Notes: a model not told the origin generated them from the sequence alone. A stretch of DNA of 64,000 nt from Clostridia bacterium (GCA_029068165.1 JAIEDA010000032.1:120473-184472), one strand, 5' to 3'. Positions 50,981 through 60,316 are shown, counted from the stretch's first letter. A program made the numbers and translations.

Positions 50981-53900
50981 ATGAAAAGGAAATCAGAAAG
51001 ACTTGTAGTAGAAAAAGACGAAAAAGCAATCAAGAGAGGTTGCAGGCTTAGGACGGCGGGAAGAGTTTTCGCCGTTATCTTCGTTTTGATTTATATAGGT
51101 ATCGTTGCGGGAACTACGGCATTAGTTTACAAGACCGCCGAAAAGGCTTGGGACGAGAACGTGGGAATAGAAGCGGGAGTGCCGTTTAAGGACTTGTTCA
51201 CTATTTTCAAAGGCGCAAGAAAGGCTGACGAGCGCGCTATCGTGACCAACGCATACGACAAGGACGATATCGACGAATTTTACTCCAACGTCAAGAGAAA
51301 GACGTATTTATCCGAAAATTACGATTTGAATATTATGAAGATACTCGGCGCGGTTATGGGAGAAAGCGACGAGCAAGAGGGGAGCGGTCCTACTCAAGTC
51401 GCTTTGACCGACGGCGGCGAGATAGAAAACGATAGCGCGCTTGACGACGGGGAGTCGGGAACAAACGACGGCGAAAACGTCAAAGAGCAAGAACCTATAG
51501 TTTCGACGGGCAATTCCGCGCTCGACAACTTGTTGGGCGAGTTGGAATTTGACTTTTCTTCGCTTTCCGATTACGACGGCTCAAAGAGTATACTGGAGAT
51601 ATCCGACAAACAGCTCGCCGCGTTTTTCAGCGAGGTTTTGGAGGGCTTAGGAGATTATTTCCCGCAAATACAAGAGATTGAGGAGTCTTTTGGCGTAAGA
51701 ATCAACGAGGTATTGGAAATCAAGCAAATAATTATTTCGGGAGATACGCTCAAACCCGAAAGCATAGGCTTTAAAGTTACCGTTGGCGTAAAACTGAGAG
51801 ATTTGGTGTCGGGCATAGTTGCGGCAAACGATCTTCCGACGATTATCAATTCGCTTATGCCGCAATATCTTTTCGCTTCCGTTACCGTCTATCCGTGCGA
51901 TAGGAGTAGAGGTATACAGGTTGCTATAAACAAAATGAGCGAAGTCAACGTTGACAAAATCGTTAGGATCGCCGACGTAATTCTTAGAAAAACGGGTATG
52001 GATATGTCCATAGCAAATATGCTTGTTTCCGTAAACTCTAAAGTCGTGGACGTGATAGAAAAAGCTCAGGAAATAATTCCGATTTCTTTCGTTGCGACCG
52101 AGGGCGGCGTTGGCAATTTAGATACGTATCCTATCGAAACGCTAATGAATATGCTGAACGTCGAAGTCAGCGAACAGGCGTTTTTATATATGCTCAGGGA
52201 TATAAAACTCCCGACTGCCGAAACGCTTGGATACGACGTCTATACGCAGGAGATAAAGGAAAGAGATACTCAAGCGTTTATAATAGAGTTGACCTCTAAA
52301 TACGGTATCGACAATTCCGAAAATCAAATCGGCGCGCAAAATACGATTTTAGACGTGTTGAACTTTGCTCAATGCGACGATCTCATCAACAAATTAAAGC
52401 TTAATTCAATAGTCCATCCCGAGAATTACGTAGAGAAAGACGTCAAGGTCGCCGCGACTTATCAAGCGCTTGCGAATATGCTTTCGTCCTACGTGAACGG
52501 CGAGGGTATGTTGGGCGATATTCAAGCGACGATAGTCAATATATTCTATCCGAGCGACGGCGTTATCGCTATCGATATAGAAGTCAACGTGTCCGCAATG
52601 TTGGGCTTTAACGGCGAGAATACTATGTCCAAATTCATTTCTCAGCTTATTCCCGAGAGTATATTCGCGACTGCGTATATAGACCTTGACGGCGAAGTTT
52701 CAACAGTCGTCGAAATAAATAAAACGACCGCGTCAAATTCTCAAGACCACTTGCTGACTTTGACTTCGCTTGCAACTACTTTCGATATGGACGTGTCTAC
52801 GCTAAGTTACGATTATATTTGCGAGCAGGTAGATAAAGGTATAAGACAGGGTTTAGCGCAAATAAAAGAGAAGCTCGGTTACGAAATTGTCTTTGACAAA
52901 GACAATGCTTATATCCCTAGTCTTTACGAGATTATCAGCGGAACGGACGTCGTAAACGGCGACCTTGAAGAGGACGAACACTATTTTTCGCCTGTAGAAA
53001 TTCATAAACTTTTAAAACATCTTTACAACGAGTCTTACGCGTTCGACGAGGAGAGCAACCAATTTGCGCTCGCCGAAAATCTCAACGCGTTCATCGAAGA
53101 GCTTTACGAGAAGTTCTTTATCAGCGACGGTTACAAAAATCAACTTCTTGTAGCGTCCGAAGAAAACAAACTTCTCGAATCGCTTACTAGTATTGGCGGC
53201 GATAGCTTCCAAATGACAAACTTAAGACTTGACGATATTAAAGACGTCGACACGGGTAAGGTTACGATAGGTCTAAAGTCTAGAAGCAACGTCACCGACG
53301 TGTCGAGCGGAGATACGGAGCAAATAAGCCAAGAAATTATTGCAAAATTTAATCCCGTATTTTCCATCGAGGAATTGGCGTATCTTATCGGCGCGCAAGT
53401 GAACTTTGAGCAAGCGCTTACTTTTATGCGCGACATTGAAATCGTCTACGCAAACAACTACAGCGCGATAGGCGACGACTATTTGCAGCTTATCTTGAGA
53501 GGTAAGGACAATATCACCAACGCAAACGCTACTTCGCTCTTGCCCGAGTATATCTATCTCGGCGTAAATATCGACTTAGGCGAAGCCAAAGCCGACGGCG
53601 GTCGCAGCGATATGCAAGTATTCCAAATGGACGTACATCAATTAAACTACGTAGCTCACGCTAGCGGCGAAGATATACAGGATCTTCAACTCTTGACAAT
53701 GCTCATAGACAGGGTAAACGCCAACGCCAACTCTTCAAACGGCGCTCAAGACCCCGACGGCGGCGAGCAACCCGAACAGCCTGAGCAGCCCGAACAACCT
53801 GAACAACCTACCGAGCAGCCGAAAACAACTTCTTTGGAAAAGATAACTTCCGATATAGAGTTGAAGCTCAACGGCTCGGACGGAGAAGACGGCGGCGAAG

Positions 53901-55558
53901 CGGTTGAAGGCTTCAAAGACAAGATACACAACGACGTGTTTACCGTAGCTTTCATAGACAACGGCGGCTTTAGAATAGAGCAAACCATATACCAAATCGC
54001 GCTCAACGCAATCTACGGCGATAAGGCTAATAGCTCAAGCGACGCGTCTTTTACTAAGCCGAGCGAGATCGATTTCAGAAACGCGCTTTGCAAGTCCAAC
54101 AACACGCCGCAAAGCGTTACGGTAGACGGAAAAGAGCTTTCGCTCGTCGAGAGCAATAAAGTTGAAGCCGACAGGGCGATAGACGAGATAAACGAAAAGT
54201 ACGCGTTTAAAGACGGCTATTTGCTCAAATCAAGCGATATGCAAGGCATATTTAAGGATATAGGCAATAAAGTCGCCGACTACGCAAACGTTATTGACGG
54301 AGCGAAACTTACTTCCGCTTACGAAAACGGAGCTGAAAAGACGGTCGAAAATCTTCGCCCCGAGATGTACGAGGGAGAGCTTCTTAACTTCCTTGAAAAC
54401 AGCGTTAGACTGACTGCCGAGGGTTACGAAGATACGCAAATATTCGCCTTGTATATCACGGCTAAAAATAAAATGACTATAATCTATAAGAGCGGAGTAA
54501 AGCAAGTCGATAGCAAGTATGACGAGTTGTTGCCTAAGACTTTGGCAATGCTCGTGAGCGTGGATACGACTTTGCTCAAGACGGATAAAGAATGTACGAG
54601 CGTTTTGTTCAACGACTTAAGCGAGAACGAAGTCAAAGCGCTTGAGGCGGTACGCAATAAGATAACTTCGCCCGACAGCGAGCAGCAAATTTCCAGTTTA
54701 GACACCGCTTCCAAAGATTGCTCGGATAGCGTAAAAAGCGTTATGCAAGCGCTGACGGATAATATGGATATAGATTTCGCGGTTAAAGACGGTAGAGGCG
54801 TAATGACGTTGCAAAGTATTTACGAAATCGCCGCAACCAAGATAAGCGAAGCGACTGCTGATCAAGCGCCGCTAGCCGCCGAGGAGTTGAAGTCTACGCT
54901 CGAAGGACTGTTTGCCCCGTTTGGACTTTACGGATATACGGGCGCGTTTGAAGACGTCAAGGGAGCTAGCGCCGATAAGATTACCTTAGGCGACGGAAAT
55001 ATAAGCGCAAAAATAAACGTAGAACAGCTTCAAAACAATTTGAAGATGAGCGGTAATAATGCGGGAGCTTTGGTACTTAGACAGTCGGCGATTGTCAGCG
55101 CGGGCGATAGCGAGCTTGACGGACTAAGAGCTTCCTTAGGCTGCGCCGACGGCTCGTCGTATAGGCTGGAAAACGGCAGGAACTATTTCTTGCTCACCTA
55201 CGAGGCAAACACGCAGGCGGCAATCGGAGCCAACTTATCTATACTGCCCTCGACGCTGTACTTGACGTTGTATTTCGATATAAGCGATACTTCGCAAATC
55301 CAAATGGTATACGGCGGCTTGAGCGACGCTCAAATCAATACGCTCGTAAGACTTATGAACGTAAACGCCGACGGAGCTTCCGACTTCACCGACGCGTCCA
55401 ACCTCGTAAGCGTCAAAGAGCAATTCTTGGGTACGACGGTCTACGGTTCAATCACGCTTGCGTCGCTGTTCAATCAAGGCGAGTGCGTACCTATCGCCGA
55501 CGTTGACGGCGGCTACGGAATATTAGGCGTGGGAGCGTTGACGTTTAGAGTAAACTAA
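50981..55558 (+). CDS. Giant membrane-anchored protein of five diverged repeats
   Basis: A 1525-residue protein of no recognised family. A basic N-terminus precedes one membrane helix (about 29-50). The rest is probably outside the cell. A motif of type L(I/L/M)P-x-(Y/S/T)-(L/I)-(F/Y/A) followed by beta strands and an Asn/Asp-rich helix recurs. It occurs near residues 292 (LMPQYLFASVTV), 556 (LIPESIFATAYI), 853 (LLPEYIYLGVNI), 1182 (LLPKTLAMLVSV) and 1421 (ILPSTLYLTLYF). A (PEQ)n linker lies near 928-945. It is acidic overall with very few Cys. AGGGGCGG precedes the ATG. The repeat unit, roughly 240-330 residues, suggests a long rod or lipid-binding assembly (inferred). Confidence 0.85.
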   Translation: MKRKSERLVVEKDEKAIKRGCRLRTAGRVFAVIFVLIYIGIVAGTTALVYKTAEKAWDENVGIEAGVPFKDLFTIFKGARKADERAIVTNAYDKDDIDEFYSNVKRKTYLSENYDLNIMKILGAVMGESDEQEGSGPTQVALTDGGEIENDSALDDGESGTNDGENVKEQEPIVSTGNSALDNLLGELEFDFSSLSDYDGSKSILEISDKQLAAFFSEVLEGLGDYFPQIQEIEESFGVRINEVLEIKQIIISGDTLKPESIGFKVTVGVKLRDLVSGIVAANDLPTIINSLMPQYLFASVTVYPCDRSRGIQVAINKMSEVNVDKIVRIADVILRKTGMDMSIANMLVSVNSKVVDVIEKAQEIIPISFVATEGGVGNLDTYPIETLMNMLNVEVSEQAFLYMLRDIKLPTAETLGYDVYTQEIKERDTQAFIIELTSKYGIDNSENQIGAQNTILDVLNFAQCDDLINKLKLNSIVHPENYVEKDVKVAATYQALANMLSSYVNGEGMLGDIQATIVNIFYPSDGVIAIDIEVNVSAMLGFNGENTMSKFISQLIPESIFATAYIDLDGEVSTVVEINKTTASNSQDHLLTLTSLATTFDMDVSTLSYDYICEQVDKGIRQGLAQIKEKLGYEIVFDKDNAYIPSLYEIISGTDVVNGDLEEDEHYFSPVEIHKLLKHLYNESYAFDEESNQFALAENLNAFIEELYEKFFISDGYKNQLLVASEENKLLESLTSIGGDSFQMTNLRLDDIKDVDTGKVTIGLKSRSNVTDVSSGDTEQISQEIIAKFNPVFSIEELAYLIGAQVNFEQALTFMRDIEIVYANNYSAIGDDYLQLILRGKDNITNANATSLLPEYIYLGVNIDLGEAKADGGRSDMQVFQMDVHQLNYVAHASGEDIQDLQLLTMLIDRVNANANSSNGAQDPDGGEQPEQPEQPEQPEQPTEQPKTTSLEKITSDIELKLNGSDGEDGGEAVEGFKDKIHNDVFTVAFIDNGGFRIEQTIYQIALNAIYGDKANSSSDASFTKPSEIDFRNALCKSNNTPQSVTVDGKELSLVESNKVEADRAIDEINEKYAFKDGYLLKSSDMQGIFKDIGNKVADYANVIDGAKLTSAYENGAEKTVENLRPEMYEGELLNFLENSVRLTAEGYEDTQIFALYITAKNKMTIIYKSGVKQVDSKYDELLPKTLAMLVSVDTTLLKTDKECTSVLFNDLSENEVKALEAVRNKITSPDSEQQISSLDTASKDCSDSVKSVMQALTDNMDIDFAVKDGRGVMTLQSIYEIAATKISEATADQAPLAAEELKSTLEGLFAPFGLYGYTGAFEDVKGASADKITLGDGNISAKINVEQLQNNLKMSGNNAGALVLRQSAIVSAGDSELDGLRASLGCADGSSYRLENGRNYFLLTYEANTQAAIGANLSILPSTLYLTLYFDISDTSQIQMVYGGLSDAQINTLVRLMNVNADGASDFTDASNLVSVKEQFLGTTVYGSITLASLFNQGECVPIADVDGGYGILGVGALTFRVN

Positions 55559-55604
55559 TAATACTAATAGAAAAGTTTATAAGCTACGTAAAAGGAGAAT
55601 AACT

Positions 55605-56519
55605 ATGAAAAAGCATTACGATATTTTGCAAATAGGACACATATCTTTAGACTACAATATCGACTATCAAGACAACCAAATAATCGAGGTCGGCGGAGCT
55701 GTGATTTACTCTTCGGCTTCGGCGTACGCGGGCGGCTACAAGGTCGGCGTAGTAACCAAGGTCGCGCCCGAGGATAGAGAAAGGCTCAACACCTTCGTTA
55801 TTCCCAAAGAGGACGTATTTTATATCCCAAGCAAAGAGTCGACGTCTATTCGCAACAAGTACCATACCGCCGATAAAGAGCGCCGTACTTGTACTTGTAT
55901 CGGTCAAGGCGATTCGTTCGTTTTGGCGGATATTCCCGACGTAGATTGCGACATATACCATTTTGCAGGTTTGATTTACGGTGATTTCGACGGAAAACTT
56001 ATCAAGGAACTTTCCAAGAAAGGCAAGACCGCCGTCGACGTACAAGCGCTGCTTCGACACGCGGATAGAAAGACGGGTTCGATGTTTTTCGAGGATTGGA
56101 AAGACAAGAAAGAAATTTTGCCGTATATAGATTATCTCAAGACTGATACCGCGGAAGCGGAAATTCTCACGGGTCAAACCGATAGATTCGTAGCGGCAAA
56201 GATGCTGTACGATTGGGGCGCTAAAGAAGTGGTCATAACCAATTCGGCTGAAGTGCTTGCGTATGACGGAAAAGAAATCTATACTTGCCCTATAAAAGCT
56301 CGCAACTTATCGGGTAGAAGCGGAAGAGGCGATACGACTTTTGCGGCGTATATTACCGAAAGACAAAGAGAAAGTATATCAAAGTCATTGCTGTGGGCGA
56401 CCGGTACGGTGTCCGTAAAAATGGAAGCTCCCGGACCTTATAGAGGCAACAGGAAAGATATTGAAGAATATATTGATATGATGTACGGCAAAGATTTTCA
56501 GCCCAAACTCGTAAAATAG
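55605..56519 (+). CDS. PfkB-family carbohydrate kinase
   Basis: A 304-residue ribokinase-like kinase. The glycine-rich start is ILQIGHISLDYN with EVGGAVIYSSASAYAGG. The active-site region is SGRSGRGDTTFAAYI (GxGD with the catalytic Asp), followed by ALLWATGTVSVKMEAPGP-like anion-binding sequence. Sugar or nucleoside substrate is unknown. AAAGGAG precedes the ATG. It lies 46 bases after the giant protein gene; a functional link is not apparent. Confidence 0.83.
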   Translation: MKKHYDILQIGHISLDYNIDYQDNQIIEVGGAVIYSSASAYAGGYKVGVVTKVAPEDRERLNTFVIPKEDVFYIPSKESTSIRNKYHTADKERRTCTCIGQGDSFVLADIPDVDCDIYHFAGLIYGDFDGKLIKELSKKGKTAVDVQALLRHADRKTGSMFFEDWKDKKEILPYIDYLKTDTAEAEILTGQTDRFVAAKMLYDWGAKEVVITNSAEVLAYDGKEIYTCPIKARNLSGRSGRGDTTFAAYITERQRESISKSLLWATGTVSVKMEAPGPYRGNRKDIEEYIDMMYGKDFQPKLVK

Positions 56520-56567
56520 AAATAGAAATCGATAATCGTCGCAACGACGGTTGAAGGAGAATAATAT

Positions 56568-56825
56568 ATGCATTATACTTACAAGACGCGCGGCGTTTGC
56601 TCAAAAACCATAGATTTCGATATTGAGGACGGTACGCTTAAAAACGTAGTATACGTAGGCGGCTGCAACGGAAATTTGCAAGGTATCGGCAGGCTTGTCG
56701 ACGGAATGAAAGTAGAGGACGTTATTGCAAGACTTGAGGGAGTTAAGTGCGGAGTTCGTCCCACTTCCTGTCCCGATCAGCTTGCCAGCGCGCTTAAAGA
56801 AGCGTTGAACGCGCCCAAAGAATAA
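56568..56825 (+). CDS. TSCPD-domain protein (TIGR03905-like)
   Basis: An 85-residue protein with the TSCPD motif itself (RPTSCPDQLASAL) and VGGCNGNLQGIGRLVDG. This domain occurs at the C-terminus of B12-dependent ribonucleotide reductases and as small stand-alone proteins, with possible metal binding by cysteines. The cellular role is unknown. GAAGGAGAA precedes the ATG. Confidence 0.85.
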   Translation: MHYTYKTRGVCSKTIDFDIEDGTLKNVVYVGGCNGNLQGIGRLVDGMKVEDVIARLEGVKCGVRPTSCPDQLASALKEALNAPKE

Positions 56826-56897
56826 CGGCTGAGTTTGCGAAGAGCGGGGCGCTTTATTTGCGACGTACCAATCGAAAAAATCACGGAGGAAAATTTT

Positions 56898-57287
56898 GTG
56901 CAAAACCAAAGACTGAATTTTGGCGATAGAATAAATTTGATGGAGGAGGACGTAAGGCTTTACTATACGGCGCTTAGAGATTATTTGCTATCTTTTAAGA
57001 AAGTCAAAAACAGGCTTAGTATACGCTGCGACAGCTTTAGACTTGGCGGCGAGCTTATATGCAAGATGGCGATAGGCGGCAAGACGTTGAAAATCTTTTT
57101 GGCAGTAGACGCGACCAAAGAAGAAGTCCGGTCTAAAAAACTCCATTTTCGCGATATGTCGTCGTCTTTGGCTTACAAAGAAGTACCGGCAATGATCCCC
57201 GTTAAATCCGAACTTTGCGTGAATAAAGTCATTGAGGTAATAGATTTGATGATGAAAGAGCGGGGCGCAACAAAGAAAAATAAATGA
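56898..57287 (+). CDS. Hypothetical protein, uncharacterised clostridial domain
   Basis: A 129-residue soluble protein. A GTG start at 56898 is preferred because GGAGG lies 8 bases upstream; the open frame extends earlier without a ribosome site. The pattern LRDYLLSFKKVKNRLSIRCDSFRLGGELICKM, then KIFLAVD, then a basic segment and VPAMIPVKSEL resembles a domain I remember from longer clostridial proteins, where it appears singly or in tandem with no known function. It lies 72 bases after the TSCPD gene. Confidence 0.7.
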   Translation: MQNQRLNFGDRINLMEEDVRLYYTALRDYLLSFKKVKNRLSIRCDSFRLGGELICKMAIGGKTLKIFLAVDATKEEVRSKKLHFRDMSSSLAYKEVPAMIPVKSELCVNKVIEVIDLMMKERGATKKNK

Positions 57288-57308
57288 CGGTTGAAAAACC
57301 GCCTTTTA
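57288..57308. terminator. Short terminator-like hairpin
   Basis: CGGTT/AACCG with a GAAA loop, followed by CCTTTTATTTT on the plus strand. Confidence 0.5.
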
Positions 57309-57313
57309 TTTTA

Positions 57314-57439
57314 CTAATTAAGTCCGTTGTCCTCGTCTTTGAGCGACATCCTCATATTTTCCAAGTCAATTCTTTGCATCTTAACGCGCTGATTTGAAAT
57401 CTTTTGCTTTTTGAGTTTTGAAATCTTTTTCTTATTCAT
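57314..57439 (-). CDS. Small basic protein, 41 residues
   Basis: MNKKKISKLKKQKISNQRVK opens a lysine-rich helix followed by an acidic end (LENMRMSLKDEDNGLN). GCGAGGA precedes the ATG at good spacing. It is convergent with the gene ending at 57287. No family is recognised; an RNA- or ribosome-binding small protein is only a guess from its charge. Confidence 0.45.
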   Translation of the reverse strand: MNKKKISKLKKQKISNQRVKMQRIDLENMRMSLKDEDNGLN

Positions 57440-57523
57440 ACGTCCTCGCTTTATCATTTTGTCTTTTTAAATTTGTCGTATATCGTAATTATTATAATTC
57501 CATATTGCCATTTTATACTCTTT

Positions 57524-57561
57524 AGACACTTCGACTACGCTTTACCGGCAATAAAGTGTCT
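57524..57561. repeat. Inverted repeat upstream of the RlmD-like gene
   Basis: AGACACTT and AAGTGTCT separated by 22 bases that include TCGACTACGC, a fragment of the dispersed repeat. Confidence 0.4.
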
Positions 57562-57628
57562 TATTGAGCAAACGCAATTAGTCAATTTCAGCGAGCGTAG
57601 CGACGTCTAATAATCTCTACCTCGTAAA

Positions 57629-57658
57629 TTGACAAAGTTGCTTTTGGTGTTTTACAAT
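57629..57658 (+). promoter_or_regulatory. Promoter giving a leaderless methyltransferase mRNA
   Basis: Perfect TTGACA, 18-base spacer, TACAAT, with only 7 bases between the -10 box and the ATG at 57666. Confidence 0.7.
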
Positions 57659-57665
57659 ATTAAGT

Positions 57666-59030
57666 ATGAAAGCAGGAGATAAGTATACGGTAGATATTAC
57701 TTCCGTCGGTATGGACGGCGAGGGAGTTGCGAGAGTCGACGGGATAGTTGTGTTCGTCCCCAAGACGTTGTTATTTGAGCAGGCTATCGTTGAAATAACC
57801 GAGGTAAAGAAGTCGTTTGCTAAGGCAAAGGTAATAAAGCTTTTAAAGGCTAGCGACAAGAGAGTTCAGCCAAAATGTCCGCTGTGTTTTAAGTGCGGCG
57901 GCTGCGAAACCTTGCATATAGACTACGACGAGCAGTTGGAGATAAAACGTAACGCGGTAAAGAATTGTATTGACAAGACCTGCGGTATCGATTGCGCCGT
58001 CGCGCCCACGGTTGCGAGCCCGAATATTTATCACTATCGAAACAAGATACAGCTGCCTATTACTCGGCAAAACGGTAAGGCAATAGGGGGTTATTTTGCG
58101 CCCAACACGCACGTCCCAGTCGCTTCGAGCTTGCGCGGAGAAGGCGGCTGTTGCGCGCTCAACAGCGAGGGGATTCAAGGCGTAGTCGACGCGTTTTTGG
58201 AGTATATTGACGAGCGCGGCATTTCCACGTACGATGAAAAATCGCATAGCGGACTGGTAAGACATTTGGTCGTTCGCAAAGTCGGCGAAACGTTTTCTAT
58301 ATGCGTAGTCGTCAACGGCGATAGTTTGCCCAATTATAAAGCTTTGGTAAAAAGGCTTGAGGAGCGCGGTTATAAATTCTCCCTTTATATTTCTATCAAC
58401 AAAAAGCGTACCAACGTCATTATGGGCGAAAAGACAGTGACGTTGTTTGGCAAAGACACGTTGGAGGGCGAAGCGTTGGGAGTAAAGTTTGCCGTATCGC
58501 CTCAATCCTTTATGCAAGTCAACGACGAGGTCAGGGACTTGATTTATTCTAAAGTAGGGGAAATCATTAAAGCCAGCGAAATAGAAAACGTCGTAGACGC
58601 GTACAGCGGTATAGGAATAATGAGCAATATTTTCGCAGGTTTTTGCGAGAAAGTCTACGCCGTGGAGATAGTAAAAGAAGCGGTTGAGAATAGCAAACAG
58701 CTTGCCAAACTCAACGGCAATTCGCATAAAATTATTTCAATTTGCGGCGATTGCGCTCGCGAACTTCCGCCTCTTATCGCTAGACTCGATAAATCTATAG
58801 TAGTCCTCGACCCACCGCGCAAAGGCTGCGACGAAAGCGTGCTTGAGAGCATACTCAAATCAATGCCCACGAAGATAATCTATATATCTTGCAATCCCGC
58901 AACGCTTGCTAGGGATATAAAACGTCTTTTAGAAAAATACGAGATTGAAAGCGTAACTCCTTACGATATGTTTCCGCAAACCAAGCATATCGAAACTCTA
59001 ATTTGTCTTAAACGAAAAAAGACTATGTAA
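57666..59030 (+). CDS. 23S rRNA/tRNA (uracil-5-)-methyltransferase, TrmA/RlmD family
   Basis: A 454-residue RNA methyltransferase. Residues 1-58 form a TRAM RNA-binding domain. CPLCFKCGGCETLHI gives the [4Fe-4S] cysteines. The SAM domain has VDAYSGIGIMSNIFA, VLDPPRKGCD and the catalytic Cys in YISCNPATLARD. Gram-positive relatives are RlmCD, methylating 23S rRNA U747/U1939-type positions; the exact site cannot be predicted. No ribosome site precedes the ATG, in keeping with a leaderless message. Confidence 0.93.
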   Translation: MKAGDKYTVDITSVGMDGEGVARVDGIVVFVPKTLLFEQAIVEITEVKKSFAKAKVIKLLKASDKRVQPKCPLCFKCGGCETLHIDYDEQLEIKRNAVKNCIDKTCGIDCAVAPTVASPNIYHYRNKIQLPITRQNGKAIGGYFAPNTHVPVASSLRGEGGCCALNSEGIQGVVDAFLEYIDERGISTYDEKSHSGLVRHLVVRKVGETFSICVVVNGDSLPNYKALVKRLEERGYKFSLYISINKKRTNVIMGEKTVTLFGKDTLEGEALGVKFAVSPQSFMQVNDEVRDLIYSKVGEIIKASEIENVVDAYSGIGIMSNIFAGFCEKVYAVEIVKEAVENSKQLAKLNGNSHKIISICGDCARELPPLIARLDKSIVVLDPPRKGCDESVLESILKSMPTKIIYISCNPATLARDIKRLLEKYEIESVTPYDMFPQTKHIETLICLKRKKTM

Positions 59031-59065
59031 GACGTCGGTTTGCGAAAACGTATCAACGATTGCAA

Positions 59066-59470
59066 TTAATATTCGTTGCCTTCAAAATCTATCTCGTATA
59101 AATCAGTCCAATTATATTTTTTTGCAAACTTTTGTGTTTTAACGTACTTTGTAATTATTTCATAAGCGTCCTCACGGCTTACAAAGCTACAAGCCGGCAC
59201 AGCCATAGGTTCGCCGCCAACGTCGTGTTCAATGCTTTCATTATCTTTATCCTCATCATAAGGCACTAAATAATCCGGATGACGCATAATTAAAAAGCCA
59301 TAAGGCTCTTCATAAAAAATTATAAGAGCTTCATCACAATTATCCGCTTCAAATGAAGAATCGCCACTTCCTTGTTGCCAATAGTCCGCTTCTTTGTTGG
59401 TGAATTCTTTTATAAACTCATCGCTTGGATTTTCAATTATTTCACCGTCAGGTCCATAAAAAGTAATCAT
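59066..59470 (-). CDS. Hypothetical acidic protein, possibly Imm1-like immunity protein
   Basis: A 134-residue acidic soluble protein (MITFYGPDGEIIENPSDEFI). The end, VPACSFVSREDAYEIITKY followed by FAKKYNWTDLYEIDFEG, recalls the C-terminal block of Imm1-type immunity proteins (Pro/Ala-acidic-helix-Trp), but the match is weak. It is more AT-rich than its neighbours and sits beside decayed DNA, suggesting recent acquisition. TAGGAGAAAC and an upstream TATAAT (59505-59510) support a real gene. No toxin gene is nearby. Confidence 0.6.
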   Translation of the reverse strand: MITFYGPDGEIIENPSDEFIKEFTNKEADYWQQGSGDSSFEADNCDEALIIFYEEPYGFLIMRHPDYLVPYDEDKDNESIEHDVGGEPMAVPACSFVSREDAYEIITKYVKTQKFAKKYNWTDLYEIDFEGNEY

Positions 59471-60096
59471 AAGTTTCTCCTATTAATTTTTATTGTATAG
59501 AAATATTATAATACTTATATACGTCGTTTTCAAGTGTTTTTGATTTTTTTGCTACTTTTTTACCATACGAAACTCTAATTTGTCTTAAACGAAAACAGCC
59601 GAAATAAAAGATTTTTGGGGCAAAATAGGGACGTAAATTATACGTAAGCATATTGAAAAGATTTTATAACTATGGTAAAATAATTGTGTAAAGACAAAAG
59701 TATGTTATTGATATCCTTAAGAAAATTATAATGAAAACGTAGAGAGTGTGAGTGGATAAGGATAAGAACATCTATTTTAAGAACTATTATCTCAAATAAG
59801 AGAATGCGATAAAAAGAGCATTACCTAGGAATGCGTATAGCTATTTACGTAAAGTTGTGACGAGACAAGCGCTTAATAGACTAAAAAAGTTGAACCGTTA
59901 AGCTGCAAAGGAAATAGAATACGCAAATTATTTCGAAGTCAAGAATTATCAAACTGACGAATCGTTGGAAACTTTAGATATAATAAACGACGTAACTGAA
60001 GCTATGTTGAAACAAACGCGCGTTCAACATATAATAATACTATAACCATCTTTTTTATAAAATAATGCTAAAAATAAAAATTGGGAGGATAATCTT
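59471..60096. other. 626-base region with decayed coding remnants
   Basis: Apart from the promoter of the minus-strand gene and the broken frame at 59752-60045, it is AT-rich and featureless. A short piece near 59571-59595 repeats the 3' end of the RlmD-like gene (AACTCTAATTTGTCTTAAAC), as if a small duplication had occurred. Confidence 0.55.
59752..60045 (+). pseudogene. Decayed reading frame with two in-frame stops
   Basis: From GTG at 59752 one frame reads through 97 codons with coding-like composition, interrupted by TAA at 59797 and again further on: MDKDKNIYFKNYYLK, then NAYSYLRKVVTRQALNRL, then EIEYANYFEVKNYQTDESLE. No family is recognised. It may be the remnant of a small helical protein. 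Confidence 0.35.
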
Positions 60097-60252
60097 ATGA
60101 CAAAGACAAAGCAAAACCGCAAAGCAATTATCGCGATATGTATACTCATCGCGATATGCCTATCAATATCGGCTATTTACGCAAATGGATGTGATAAAGT
60201 CGCATACGCCGATAGTGATAGTATTTCCGCCAATCTAACAAAGACAGTATAA
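60097..60252 (+). CDS. Small exported peptide precursor
   Basis: A 51-residue protein with a textbook export signal: basic start (MTKTKQNRK), hydrophobic core (AIIAICILIAICLSISAIYA) and a possible signal peptidase site at VAYA-DSDS, leaving a 13-residue peptide. Alternatively it stays as a small membrane protein. GGGAGG precedes the ATG, and a strong terminator follows 10 bases after the stop, so it is a complete transcription unit. No family is recognised; pheromone or small regulator is conjecture. Confidence 0.6.
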   Translation: MTKTKQNRKAIIAICILIAICLSISAIYANGCDKVAYADSDSISANLTKTV

Positions 60253-60262
60253 GAAATAAAAG

Positions 60263-60292
60263 AAAAAGAGAGGAGAACCTCTCTTTTTCTTT
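60263..60292. terminator. Bidirectional terminator
   Basis: Perfect 11-bp stem AAAAAGAGAGG/CCTCTCTTTTT with AGAA loop. It serves the small peptide gene and, on the other strand, tRNA-Pro. Confidence 0.85.
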
Positions 60293-60316
60293 TTCCATTA
60301 TAGGCAAATTGCCTAA

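Noticed and set aside
53735..54006. Cys-Gly-Ser repeat frames on the minus strand
   Set aside because: They mirror the (PEQ)n linker of the 1525-residue protein and have no start signals.
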